In this document: one piece after another, positions 9,148 to 18,324 of the stretch
Layout of the letters: the number at the start of each line of letters is the position of its first letter
Numbering within the stretch: the stretch's first letter is position 1
Assembly: GCA_036245525.1 (NCBI GenBank)
Contig: BTPG01000002.1
Span: 169,123,528 to 169,187,527, forward strand
Direction of reading: 5' to 3'
Source: Semisulcospira habei
Taxonomy: Eukaryota; Mollusca; Gastropoda; Semisulcospiridae
Length of the DNA stretch: 64,000 bases
Program-made: the position numbers and the translations under genes
Notes under the pieces: generated by a model
The model's database searches: none
The model's input: only the letters and a program-made list of their open reading frames with translations
Told to the model about the DNA's origin: nothing

Positions 9148-12100
9148 TTACAGATTATTCCCACAGATACTGTTACTCACTTTTAACAATTTCAATTCAT
9201 CAATTAGTTTATCAAGCAGATTATCAGCTATTTTTTCAGATAACTTGAGCCTGTAATGCCCAGGTGCATAAGCCTTTTCCTTAGTGTGAAACACTCTTTT
9301 TGTATCACCTACTGCCAGAGACTTCTTATGTGTTTGGATCATTTCAATATTATGTTTGTTTGATCTCAGTGACTTGTTTGGATAATCAGGCATTAATGCA
9401 CCATCTAACACTTGCTTGTAATGTTCATGACGAATGTCTTTATTTTTTATTGCTGTTTTCTTGATACCTTTGGCTTTCGACTGACTGCCTTTTTGGTGCA
9501 GTATTGAATACATTTTTGACCTCAGTCCAACGTACTCAACTATTGGCACACCATTTAGTTCATCCTTAAACTTACCAGGCACTTTCTTGTTTTGTGTGCT
9601 AAACAGTGGATGGTCTTTAGGGTAGTCAGACGTGTCATACATGTGTAACTCTGTTTTCATGTCTTCATAAAAGTCTTCAGTAGGCACATCAATGATCATA
9701 GAGTCAGTGTCAGTGTATAACAATCGACACTCAGGATACTTCGGTTTGAAGTAATCATAATAAAATTCAAGCATCAACAGTTTTGACAACTCCAGAATTG
9801 CCATACCAATGAATACTGGCTTGTCCAGTTTAACAATCTTTTTTTTGAGTGACACAGCATACAATGATGAATGAAATTCTTTATACCCTGTGTACTGAGG
9901 CTTACTTGTAAGTTTAATTGCGCCTGATTCAGTTGTGACCAGTCTCACATCTTTGCGGTGATGAGGATTTTCCATCGTCTTCCCAAAACAGGCATTGTTC
10001 ATAAGCTTAAAGAAGTCTTTGTCAAATGCAGTGTTGCCATCTCTGGCACGAAGGGTTGTGTTCTTCATTATGTAATCTTTCATGAAAGCACTCTGATCAA
10101 ATTGAATGCCTCTGTGAACTTTTTTTAGTACTAAACCATGTCTGATGTAAAACTGTAACAATCGATAGTGGCAAACGTAATTAAATTTGTCATTCAGATT
10201 GGGTACAAGTTTGGTGTCTTCTTTTTTCCCCGTTAAACTCAGTTTCTCAACTGCTAATGGATAATCATTATGGTAATCATGTAAATGGTGTGGATACTCC
10301 AAGTCTACTTCAAAGATCCAACCCTTTTCATCATTTTGACCTCGATCCATAATATATTTTGTTAATTTTTTTATGCCATACTGTGACAAATCATACAAAC
10401 AAAAGTTTTTTAATGGCAACAATTCACACATTGCAAATCCATACAAATTATTAGCATCCAAGTACGTAATAAATGACCTTGACATTGAGGGGTCAAAGTC
10501 GTCAAGATATTTATTATTTGCCTTGGCATAATTATTTGCTGCAATACTAATGCCACCCCTCAATCCACGTTCCACCATTTCACCCATCGTACGATCATAC
10601 AACAGGTCTATAAATATCTTACTGGATTTCAAAAATGCATCCCATGTCATGCCAGGACTAGTTATGTAGCAAGCAGGGTCAAGACTGTAGTGCAACAAAC
10701 CCTTTTCACGATAACTTTCAAATACATCTGCTAGCAAGCAAACATCAGCTTTCAAGTACTGATCGTGGTAATCAACAATTGTCTGACATCCTAATTTATC
10801 CCATGCATCAAGTGCATGTTGGTATTCAGAGTCAGAAATACCTTTACCAATTAGTGTAGAATAAAAATTTTCTTTTGGTGGAAGACTCCTTTCTTCAAAA
10901 ACTACCCAGTGATCGATGTACTCATACGGATAGACACCTTTCTTAATCAAGTCTGGTTCAAAATATTTACTTGTTATTGGATACTCAGTCAGTCCTTCTG
11001 CCAGACTAGCAAGACCTAAAGACAAATGTTGCATGGAGTCATAAAATGCTAATTTATCTAACCTAAAAGTCAAGTATTTCTCAGTTGTCTGGGCAATACA
11101 ACTAATGTTTTTGTACGACTCGTCTACAGCCTGCATGATGATGTGTGAATCATATCCCTTCAGATTGTGAAAAAAGATTGGTAACTTGTATGTCTTAGGA
11201 TCTATTTTTAATAACAAGTTACAATTATTATGTGCAGCTCCTCTGCAACGCCCAGTTATGTGATCATGGTCACGAACTTTATCACCCTCTAAAGGTTGTT
11301 CACAAATCCAACACATCTCAGCTGTATCAAAATTATGTTTGTCTTCTTCTGTCATAACCAAAGTCTTTTGACAATTTTTCAAATAATCAAATACCTTGTT
11401 ATACAGTTGTCTCATTTCTGACAAAAACATAGCTGATGCATTTTTTCCCCTGCAAATAACAGGTTCTGAATGCTGACCGTCTGACATAACAAAAATATAC
11501 CCGAAAGAACACACTACTTGATCACTCAACTTTATTGTCTTTGGTAATGAATCTGGAACAGGACCATCATATGGAACAACCAGTGATTCAAAATCAGCAT
11601 ACACTACAAACGGTAGCTTTTGCTGATTTTTATAGTTACAAAAATGTACTTTAGTACCAGGCTCTGGATACTTAAGTACTGTTTGTACGTCATCAACAGA
11701 CCTACAATTTAAAACATGTTTATTTGCTACTGCAATAGAAGAAAACCTTTGTAAACATTTTTTACAAAATTCCTGTTTACCATCATGTTTTGTTGTATGA
11801 TGAATTAGTCTTGACATACTTCTGATAATTGTGTAGTGAAAGTTATCACCAGAGCTTATTAGTAACATGTCAACATGCTTATCTTCTGACTGTCCGTAGG
11901 TTGGGGCAATTGGTGACACTCTAATTGGTTGTAACTTGTTCTCAGAGTCATTATCCCATATATACACGTTTACAGATATACCAGGATTTAGTTTTTCAAA
12001 CAAGTTTATATCCTCTATTTTAACAGGAAAATCTATACCACTGAAGTTGAGTTCGTTTACAAATTTGGTGTAGTTAGATACACGATCAGGTTTTATTTTT

Positions 12101-12591
12101 ACAAAATGCAGTTTGGCAAGCACACACCACATAAAACATAAATTATCATTGTTTTGAATATTGACTACAGCCTTCTTGTTTGCAACCTCTGCCGGCAGTG
12201 GTATCCATGATTTGCCTAAAATAGGATGATATCTTGACTGCTTTAGTTGAAGTTCAAGTACATAACCTTCATGCCAACCAGATCCACTTATTTTTGCCCT
12301 ATCAATTGCTTCAAGAAAGTCAGGCAACAATCTTTCTCTAAACACTCTTTTTAATTCTCTTCTCGAATTAACTGTGTGTTGTCTCGTTGAAATATATGAA
12401 ATAATAACTTGTCCAGATTCCCTTCTAAATTCTATTTTTGCAACAATCTGAATTTTTATACTACCAGAAAGAAGATTTTCTTGTATTACGGTAAAAGAGC
12501 TTTCTATTGATTCATATACATTAAAATAATTAGATATAGGTAAGTCAATTGTGTGAAACACGTTTCTTAATCTTTGAAAATTGTCCGCCAT
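9148..12591 (-). CDS. Protein-primed family B DNA polymerase (Polinton PolB)
   Basis: An intact 1147-aa replicative polymerase of the DNA_pol_B_2 type, which starts synthesis from a terminal protein. The N-terminal region includes LCFMWCVLAK (151-160) and a zinc-finger-like CKKC...H...C (276-296). The 3'-5' exonuclease has Exo I YADFES (331-336), Exo II FFHNLKGYDSH (473-483) and Exo III YLKADVCLLADVF (612-624). Between Exo I and II lies a CxxC-HDH-C-NC segment (427-457), an endonuclease VII-like zinc module often inserted in these polymerases. Polymerase motifs are A (YLDANNLYG, 710-718), B (FKLMNNACFGKT, 861-872) and C (YTDTDS, 959-964). The start follows AAATAAAAATGG. The 3' end overlaps the integrase tail region by 39 nt, tail to tail. 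Confidence 0.97.
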   Translation of the reverse strand: MADNFQRLRNVFHTIDLPISNYFNVYESIESSFTVIQENLLSGSIKIQIVAKIEFRRESGQVIISYISTRQHTVNSRRELKRVFRERLLPDFLEAIDRAKISGSGWHEGYVLELQLKQSRYHPILGKSWIPLPAEVANKKAVVNIQNNDNLCFMWCVLAKLHFVKIKPDRVSNYTKFVNELNFSGIDFPVKIEDINLFEKLNPGISVNVYIWDNDSENKLQPIRVSPIAPTYGQSEDKHVDMLLISSGDNFHYTIIRSMSRLIHHTTKHDGKQEFCKKCLQRFSSIAVANKHVLNCRSVDDVQTVLKYPEPGTKVHFCNYKNQQKLPFVVYADFESLVVPYDGPVPDSLPKTIKLSDQVVCSFGYIFVMSDGQHSEPVICRGKNASAMFLSEMRQLYNKVFDYLKNCQKTLVMTEEDKHNFDTAEMCWICEQPLEGDKVRDHDHITGRCRGAAHNNCNLLLKIDPKTYKLPIFFHNLKGYDSHIIMQAVDESYKNISCIAQTTEKYLTFRLDKLAFYDSMQHLSLGLASLAEGLTEYPITSKYFEPDLIKKGVYPYEYIDHWVVFEERSLPPKENFYSTLIGKGISDSEYQHALDAWDKLGCQTIVDYHDQYLKADVCLLADVFESYREKGLLHYSLDPACYITSPGMTWDAFLKSSKIFIDLLYDRTMGEMVERGLRGGISIAANNYAKANNKYLDDFDPSMSRSFITYLDANNLYGFAMCELLPLKNFCLYDLSQYGIKKLTKYIMDRGQNDEKGWIFEVDLEYPHHLHDYHNDYPLAVEKLSLTGKKEDTKLVPNLNDKFNYVCHYRLLQFYIRHGLVLKKVHRGIQFDQSAFMKDYIMKNTTLRARDGNTAFDKDFFKLMNNACFGKTMENPHHRKDVRLVTTESGAIKLTSKPQYTGYKEFHSSLYAVSLKKKIVKLDKPVFIGMAILELSKLLMLEFYYDYFKPKYPECRLLYTDTDSMIIDVPTEDFYEDMKTELHMYDTSDYPKDHPLFSTQNKKVPGKFKDELNGVPIVEYVGLRSKMYSILHQKGSQSKAKGIKKTAIKNKDIRHEHYKQVLDGALMPDYPNKSLRSNKHNIEMIQTHKKSLAVGDTKRVFHTKEKAYAPGHYRLKLSEKIADNLLDKLIDELKLLKVSNSICGNNL

Positions 12592-12680
12592 TTTTATTTG
12601 TCCGACAAAAAAATAAATAGAAAATTACATAATGTAAATGGCACTTTATTGACTAAAACCTATATAATAGACAAAATTAA

Positions 12681-13076
12681 TTACCAACTAATAAACCACT
12701 TCATCGATATGTCTTTTGTGGTATCATCTTCAAGCTTTTGCATGTGTAATATTGTTTTATTAACAGTAATAAATTTAACATTTTTATTTTCTTTTTTTAT
12801 TTGATTGTATATTTGTAAACACATAATCTTAAACCAGTCAGATTTAGCATCATAAACTAAAAAATCTTTTGTCCTATTATTATAACATGGAAAATTATTA
12901 GAATATCCAAGATAAAAACTATATGTCATGTACATCTTCATCGGTGTTGGGAGTGTTGAAAAAGGGCGTCTAACTTGTGTTTTTAAGTCACTAATATGCA
13001 TAAAACCCCTGAAACTCGATGTAATATCCATGAATTTACCAATAGGCCAATTTTGATCCTCTTGTCCGTCCGTCAT
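12681..13076 (-). CDS. Polinton protein of unknown function, 131 aa
   Basis: This protein starts MTDGQEDQNWPIGKFMDI at ATG 13076, which lies in the context CTATAAAAATG; an upstream TTG would add six residues and is not needed. It is aromatic-rich (MYMTYSFYLGYSNNFPCY) with a basic, Asn-rich C-terminal half. I see no signal peptide, transmembrane segment or catalytic motif, and no Cys-His pairing that would make it the missing protease. It lies between ATPase and PolB in the leftward cluster, 26 nt after the ATPase stop and 89 nt before the PolB ATG. I do not recognise a family. Confidence 0.7.
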   Translation of the reverse strand: MTDGQEDQNWPIGKFMDITSSFRGFMHISDLKTQVRRPFSTLPTPMKMYMTYSFYLGYSNNFPCYNNRTKDFLVYDAKSDWFKIMCLQIYNQIKKENKNVKFITVNKTILHMQKLEDDTTKDISMKWFISW

Positions 13077-13102
13077 TTTTATAGACAAACCCAAAAGATA
13101 AA

Positions 13103-13708
13103 TTAATTTACTAACCCATATCCAGTGGGTTGATCTGTCTTTAAAATGAGCTTTAGATGCTTAGTTGATTTCAGTTTATTTTTTACATCATCCCGTTCTT
13201 GCTTATTTGGAATGACATCGTTTTCTCTGAGACAGTCTTCGAAGCTGTCACGATCCTTACAGTAAAACAAACAGATAAACTTTAACTGTTCTCGAAAATC
13301 TTTTAGTACAGCATTATATTTCTGAGTGAGAATCCAAACACTGATGTTTGCGTGTCTACCACTGAAGGCAAGTTCTGCTAAAGTATTTCTCTTTTTGACA
13401 ATGTCTTTCTCTGCAGAGCAATCATCGACAATAAATAAAGTTGATTGTCCTTCAAATTTCTTGTAAAAATATTGTAGGTATTCATTCAGTTTCTTTTCAG
13501 GATCAATTAAGTAAATGTTATGATCAGTCCAAATAAAAAAACGGTTGTGATAAGCTTTGTTGTGTTTTATTGTTGGACAAAATATTACAATGTTTTCAAA
13601 GTGGTGTATGTATCTTGTTTGTAAGAGGTTAAGTACAAATTCAGTTTTACCACACCCTGTCGCACCACAAAATAAGCCACAGTGTGGGTCAAGGGTCATT
13701 AGGTTCAT
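13103..13708 (-). CDS. A32-like packaging ATPase (FtsK/HerA superfamily)
   Basis: A 201-aa ATPase expected to pump the genome into the capsid. It is counted from ATG 13708 (MNLMTLDPHCGLF); the longer reading frame begins at a GTG inside the hexon gene. Walker A is GATGCGKT (15-22), Walker B is LFIVDDCS (91-98), and a polar sensor-like segment, VWILTQKYNAV, follows, typical of Polinton and adintovirus ATPases. It lies 19 nt downstream of the hexon stop in the same direction, so the two are probably co-transcribed as a morphogenesis pair. The frame is intact. Confidence 0.93.
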   Translation of the reverse strand: MNLMTLDPHCGLFCGATGCGKTEFVLNLLQTRYIHHFENIVIFCPTIKHNKAYHNRFFIWTDHNIYLIDPEKKLNEYLQYFYKKFEGQSTLFIVDDCSAEKDIVKKRNTLAELAFSGRHANISVWILTQKYNAVLKDFREQLKFICLFYCKDRDSFEDCLRENDVIPNKQERDDVKNKLKSTKHLKLILKTDQPTGYGLVN

Positions 13709-13727
13709 TTTAATACACAATATAATT

Positions 13728-15011
13728 TTAATAGATGTGTCCACTCAGTCTGCTTTCTGCAATATTGAGTTGTGCGTCATAAATTAGATACAAATATATA
13801 TTTATGGCTGCAGCAGTTTCAACCTTCTTTTGTATCTGAATTGTTATTCCATCACTACCATTCTCAACAGTTCGTCCTGACCCATGAAGATAGTCATCAT
13901 CTGTACTACGCAGGTCTAACCACAGTGCATACTTATTTGTAAGGTATTGACCAATCCTAACGTCATACAGATGTAGATCTTTGCACGCAATGTTTGCTGG
14001 TTTATCTCTAATCCTTCCTCCTGCAAAATACTTTGTGATCTCATCGTAGTGTTGATAAGGTAACATTCCAGACGCGTACACTTGATTAGGACGGCCTTCG
14101 ATTGTGCAGGACAAATGTGTAATCTTAGGATTGTAGAATTTTTCTGAATCCCGTTTGTATGGAGCCGCTGGTTCAATAAACAACATAAGAATACCTTTCA
14201 GTGACCTAGCAGGCGTGTTTAAGTTTATGTTCCACATTGGGTCGCTTTTGTCTTTGGGTATTAAACTATGTCTAATCACCCTGTCATAATAAATTGGTAG
14301 TCTTGACTGATACTGATTTTGTATGAGTCTGGCTAGTTCAGTATGTGTGACAATTTCATATTCCAAGGAAATGTTAGAGATCTTATATGTTGCACTAAGA
14401 TCAGATGATTTAATAACTTTGGAGTAGTCATTGAAGGTTAGTTCAAAACTCAGACGGTCATTCAGTGCTCCTTGATAATAAGGCAGATGAGCTGTTAGGA
14501 TTTCAAACTCAAGTGGAATGTAGAATCTGGATCCATATGTTTCGGCCATTATAACATCCATGGCTGTATTAGTTACTTTATCTCCGGCGTCGATTCGAAG
14601 TTTACCAACATTATCAGACTGTATGCCTTGGTAAATACAGTCTTCTCGTTCTTCTTTTGTTAGCCAAAGGTCTTTGTAACAGTAGAATACATCTGAGTCA
14701 TCAAGACTAAACACTTCCTGTCCTTCAAGTTTTACTTTAATAGTTCTAACAATTGCTCTACCAAGATTGTTAACTAGTGTTCTGTTCACGTCTGCGTCTG
14801 ATGATAGTTCAATATTAAATGCAAGGCGTGCAGTGCCGGGAACAATAACGTCACTGGGGCCTAGGTTTGGAAACTTGACAGTAAGAGTCTGGTTTTGGTC
14901 TATAGTACTTGGATTGTTTGTGATGACGATTGTTTGTCAAATGCCCTTAACACCCAGGGGCTCACGTAGTTTTCTGTGTGGGTCTAACTTTGATCCGTAG
15001 GACTGTGTCAT
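13728..15011 (-). pseudogene. Hexon-type major capsid protein with in-frame TGA at codon 25
   Basis: A double-jelly-roll major capsid (hexon-like) protein of the Polinton/adintovirus type. The full frame runs from ATG 15011 (context ATAAAAATGAC) to the stop at 13728, 428 codons in all. It contains one internal stop, TGA at 14937-14939 (codon 25), with the same frame open on both sides. Downstream features include the start of the first barrel (VNNLGRAIVRTIKVKLEGQE), the DVFYCYKDLW segment and the conserved LPYYQGALNDRLSFEL region. The remaining open part is 402 codons. A GTG at 14789 could start a truncated product lacking the first 74 residues. The lesion is one base-change event and no indel is needed. 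The ATPase gene follows. Confidence 0.88.
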
Positions 15012-15052
15012 TTTTATTATGCACAATAAAAAAAAATTAAATTAATAAAACA
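15012..15052. promoter_or_regulatory. Divergent start region between hexon and the next rightward gene
   Basis: Only 41 bp, almost all A and T, separate the hexon ATG (minus) from the ATG at 15053 (plus). On the minus strand the hexon start reads CATAATAAAAATG. Both genes must be driven from this gap or from inside each other. Confidence 0.5.
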
Positions 15053-16467
15053 ATGGCAGCAGGAGGATTTAATCATGAAGATTTTGAAATGGATGACATG
15101 AATGACTATGATACCAGTATCACAGATATGACTGGAATGGTAACTAGTAGTAGTAGTATGCATCATGAACTGTTAAAAGACAAAGTTAATTCGTTTTATG
15201 ATAGTCTTCGTGAACGACCAGACAACATAGATCCTAATCAGTTTGAATATGATAAAGGTCATTTATATTTAAATACTGTTGACAAAGGAAAAATACGATT
15301 GACTAACAAAAGAGACCCCAGTAGGTTTAAAGCTTTAAGTACAATCAGAGGTGAAGGAGGTGTTGGCGCCTTGCGTCAACTTGGTATTGGTGAAAGAAGG
15401 ATACCACCTAGAGTTGCTAGCGCTCTAAATGATGCGCAATCAAAATTACCGACTGGGCAAGAGATTGATATGGCTGATAACACAAAACTACCAGAAATAG
15501 CAAACACGGTAAATCAAGAAACATCATTTATAAATGATGCTATAAAAACAATTAATGACCCTCCTTTACAAATAGGTGAATCTTCTTTTACATTGCGTGA
15601 GATAGCTGCGTTGGATAAAGCACTACAGTCAACAAGGGGTGAGATGGTAAATAATGTAGTCAAACTTAGTGAACTTGATAAACAAATAGAAATGGAAAAA
15701 AAAAACTTGATACAGCTGACAATGAAAATTATGACATTGAAATGAAACAAAGAATACAACACAGATTAAATGATTTGTATATAGAAAGAGATGCTAGGTT
15801 AGAATTAGTTGATAATGGTAGACAAAAACTGAAAACACAGGTCAACAGAATTAGAGAAACTATTCAAAAAATACTTAATGAAGACACTACTCTGTCTGAG
15901 AGATTAAAAACACTTTTTAGAGAACAGGGTATCACAATTGCAAGTTTAATTACTGCTTTAGGGTTTATTATTAGTACTATTGTTTTAGCTGTAACAGGTG
16001 GTGGTGGTAGCAGTCCGGCTCCACCTACCCCTCCAACTCCATCAGACCCTAAAGATTTACAGTCGTGGGTAAAAAAACAGTTGTCTCATTTATCAGACTT
16101 GCTTAAAAAATTAGCTGTAAAAGCAGCAGGTGCTTTGCCAGGTATTATAGGTAGTGTTGTAAGTTGGCTTATTAGTACTACAGCAAAGGTAGTAGGGTTT
16201 ATGGCAGAACACGTGTGGATCTTTTTGGTATCAGTAGGAGGGTTAATAGTGGGTTATTTAATGAAACAGGTAAAGAGTAGTATTCCTAATCCAGTAAGGC
16301 CTATTACCAATGCAGTTCTCTCTGACTCATGTGTGTCAAGGATTGGTGTTGGTGTTATCGTTATGGGTACTGGTGTCAAAGCTGGAGCTGTTACTGTCTG
16401 TACAGGTGATGATGTTACTGGTGCCGTGGCCGGGGGTGTTACCGTCTGTAATGATTTTAATGACTGA
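15053..16467 (+). CDS. Polinton conserved coiled-coil/membrane protein, split by a -1 frameshift site
   Basis: Two overlapping open frames, 15053-15745 (230 aa) and 15742-16467 (241 aa), look like one protein. The first is acidic then helical. The second continues the same coiled coil, then has LFREQGITIASLITALGF and two or three hydrophobic segments with a Gly/Pro-rich loop. From memory these are fused in cnidarian Polintons. The switch lies at an A10 run (15696-15705). In frame it reads A AAA AAC (15700-15706), exactly the XXXYYYZ heptamer used for -1 ribosomal frameshifting, and a -1 slip enters the second frame. A one-base indel is the alternative. The last 214 nt overlap the opposite-strand gene, so the natural C-terminus is uncertain. 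Confidence 0.75.
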
Positions 16468-17540
16468 ACATGTGTGGTTGTGGCCCCCAAGTTTACAGAT
16501 TGATTGAGTCCTAATTTCTGACCAACACCTGCAACAACTATTTCATTATTATAATTTGTTATTGTCCCCATTTGAAGTTGAAGGTCTGATGGCAACATGT
16601 ATAACCCAATACCAACTACAAAGTCAACTTTTGATCTAGCATATCTGAGAACGTCTTGGTAGCGTTGTATGCTTGATGGGAGATCAACTACTGAATTTAC
16701 TGAATCTTCTAGATTAGCGAGAAACTGTTTTTGTGAATCGAACTTTCCACTTCCATTCAGAATATTAGATTTTGTTAATGATTGTGCACCTAGTATACAC
16801 CAGACATATGTTCTGATAGACTCATTTACGCGCTCGACTCCCGGTTGAGTAAATCCGTCACTCCTGTCCAAGACAAATGTGGTCCAGGCGTTAGACTGTT
16901 TCTGTTCTATTGAGCCTAACCACACTTCAGATTTTGATGAGAATGGAGTGTAGGGAGGCCAGTAATCTTGAGGGTATTGTCTGTGACTCAAAGCATAATA
17001 TAATGTACCAATGCCGTGGTGATCATCAAGTTTTTGTGTAAAGTCATACTTTGTACTGATGTTAAATTCATTACAGATCCGTTCAAATGCTTTCAAATCC
17101 ATGGGATTGTTAAACCTGTTAAAACTGGATTCAGTGGGTAATGGTGTATGCAGTTCTGACAGTATTCTTCTAAGCTGGTAATAAACATGAAAACGATAGA
17201 CAGACTTAATCAGTTTGTTTGAGTGATTCAAATGGTCTGTAAATGAAACACCACAGCCTGTAGTTGAGCATAGTATAGCAAAGTTAAGTTGGTTTTGAAA
17301 CATCTGTAGTGGGCTTGAAGACCACTTTCTTGCAGTAGAGTCATCTGTAATTGGAGGGTTTAGGTAATGATCATAAGGGTTGGGTACTTTTACTTGAAAT
17401 AAATCTCCTTCAGACAAAGCTATATCTAGCTGATTTAGTTGAATTATTTTCTGTTCATAAGTTGGTGCGACATTATATTTGGCATCCACGTTAAATTGAA
17501 ACGCGTTTACAATGGCAATTGTTGGTGATTTAAATTCCAT
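16254..17540 (-). CDS. Polinton 428-aa protein with C-terminal membrane anchor
   Basis: An intact 428-aa protein starting MEFKSPTIAIVNAFQFNVDA. The body is globular, with recognisable-looking blocks such as NQLNFAILCSTTGCGVSFTD (about 92-111) and a later ESIRTYVWCILGAQ segment. A Thr/Pro/Val-rich stalk (about 360-398) follows, then one C-terminal helix (ALVIGLTGLGILLFTCF, about 409-425). The shape suggests a membrane-anchored virion or entry-related protein, but that is only inference from topology. I recall similar proteins in cnidarian Polintons and know no assigned function. Its ATG lies 23 bp from the penton-type gene ATG, back to back. The 3' end is antisense to the upstream rightward gene over 214 nt. 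Confidence 0.8.
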   Translation of the reverse strand: MEFKSPTIAIVNAFQFNVDAKYNVAPTYEQKIIQLNQLDIALSEGDLFQVKVPNPYDHYLNPPITDDSTARKWSSSPLQMFQNQLNFAILCSTTGCGVSFTDHLNHSNKLIKSVYRFHVYYQLRRILSELHTPLPTESSFNRFNNPMDLKAFERICNEFNISTKYDFTQKLDDHHGIGTLYYALSHRQYPQDYWPPYTPFSSKSEVWLGSIEQKQSNAWTTFVLDRSDGFTQPGVERVNESIRTYVWCILGAQSLTKSNILNGSGKFDSQKQFLANLEDSVNSVVDLPSSIQRYQDVLRYARSKVDFVVGIGLYMLPSDLQLQMGTITNYNNEIVVAGVGQKLGLNQSVNLGATTTHVQSLKSLQTVTPPATAPVTSSPVQTVTAPALTPVPITITPTPILDTHESERTALVIGLTGLGILLFTCFIK

Positions 17541-17563
17541 CCTTTTTTTATGTGATAATAAAA
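17541..17563. promoter_or_regulatory. 23-bp divergent gap between 428-aa gene and penton-type gene
   Basis: Only 23 bp separate two divergent ATGs. The rightward start reads GATAATAAAAATG. Promoters must be extremely compact or overlap the coding sequences. Confidence 0.5.
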
Positions 17564-18304
17564 ATGTTTATTACCTTAACAAATCTTGACACAAGCAAAC
17601 CAGTGTGGTTAACTAATGGGATTGATAATCGTGATGGTAACAAGGCTGTAGCTATCCATGAAATGTTCTACACAGTAAAGTGGTTTAATGTAACTGATGA
17701 TACAAGTTTTTATGCTGTTTATGCAGATTCTGGTAATAGTGGTGTAGACAAAAATACACACTTTATACCATCTGGGTATTATGACTTTTGTACATTAGCT
17801 AACTGGTTTCAAAATATATTTAAAATTAAAGCAACTTTAAATCAGGCTAACTTACTTGTTGAATTAGAAGTTCCTACAGGTAGTATACCAGTATTTTCAA
17901 GTGAACTTGCATATTTGCTTGGTTTAATAGATAGAAATACAATGCCCATAAATTGGGTAATGAGTTTTGCAGATAATGGTACTAGTGGATGGTATTATAC
18001 AGCAGATGTAACTAAAATAACTGGAATATATCCTGTTCATTTGTCAGTACACACAGTGCTAAATGTTTATTTAAAAGAACTAAACACAACTGAAAATGTT
18101 CACAATGGAAAGCCTTCAACTTTGTTAAGATGCTTGCCGACTGGAACTGCCCCATATTGTGAAAGTGTGGTTGCTAGATTTCCTAATTCTCAGTTTAAGA
18201 AATTAGGTTCTAGTTTCTTTGAGTCACTGAGTATATCTGTAACTAATCAGGATGACAAACCAGTTCTTATGCATGATTTTAGTGTAGTGTTAGAAGTTAA
18301 ATAA
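17564..18304 (+). CDS. Penton-type minor capsid protein
   Basis: A 246-aa protein predicted to form the single-jelly-roll vertex capsomer. It is counted from ATG 17564 (MFITLTNLD, context ATAAAAATG) rather than the upstream GTG. Features that match Polinton minor capsid proteins in my memory are a beta-rich start with a GNKAVAIHEMFYTVKWFN block, a PSGYYDFCTLANWF segment (about 74-87), LLGLIDRN in the middle, and a late FKKLGSSFFESLSISVTNQD block near the C-terminus. It ends in a beta-strand pattern (FSVVLEVK). The frame is intact. Two more rightward genes follow closely. Confidence 0.82.
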   Translation: MFITLTNLDTSKPVWLTNGIDNRDGNKAVAIHEMFYTVKWFNVTDDTSFYAVYADSGNSGVDKNTHFIPSGYYDFCTLANWFQNIFKIKATLNQANLLVELEVPTGSIPVFSSELAYLLGLIDRNTMPINWVMSFADNGTSGWYYTADVTKITGIYPVHLSVHTVLNVYLKELNTTENVHNGKPSTLLRCLPTGTAPYCESVVARFPNSQFKKLGSSFFESLSISVTNQDDKPVLMHDFSVVLEVK

Positions 18305-18324
18305 TTTTATTTTTGTTTATAAAA

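Noticed and set aside
12574..12804. 76-aa ORF on the plus strand
   Set aside because: Antisense to the PolB start and the 131-aa gene, with no supporting features.
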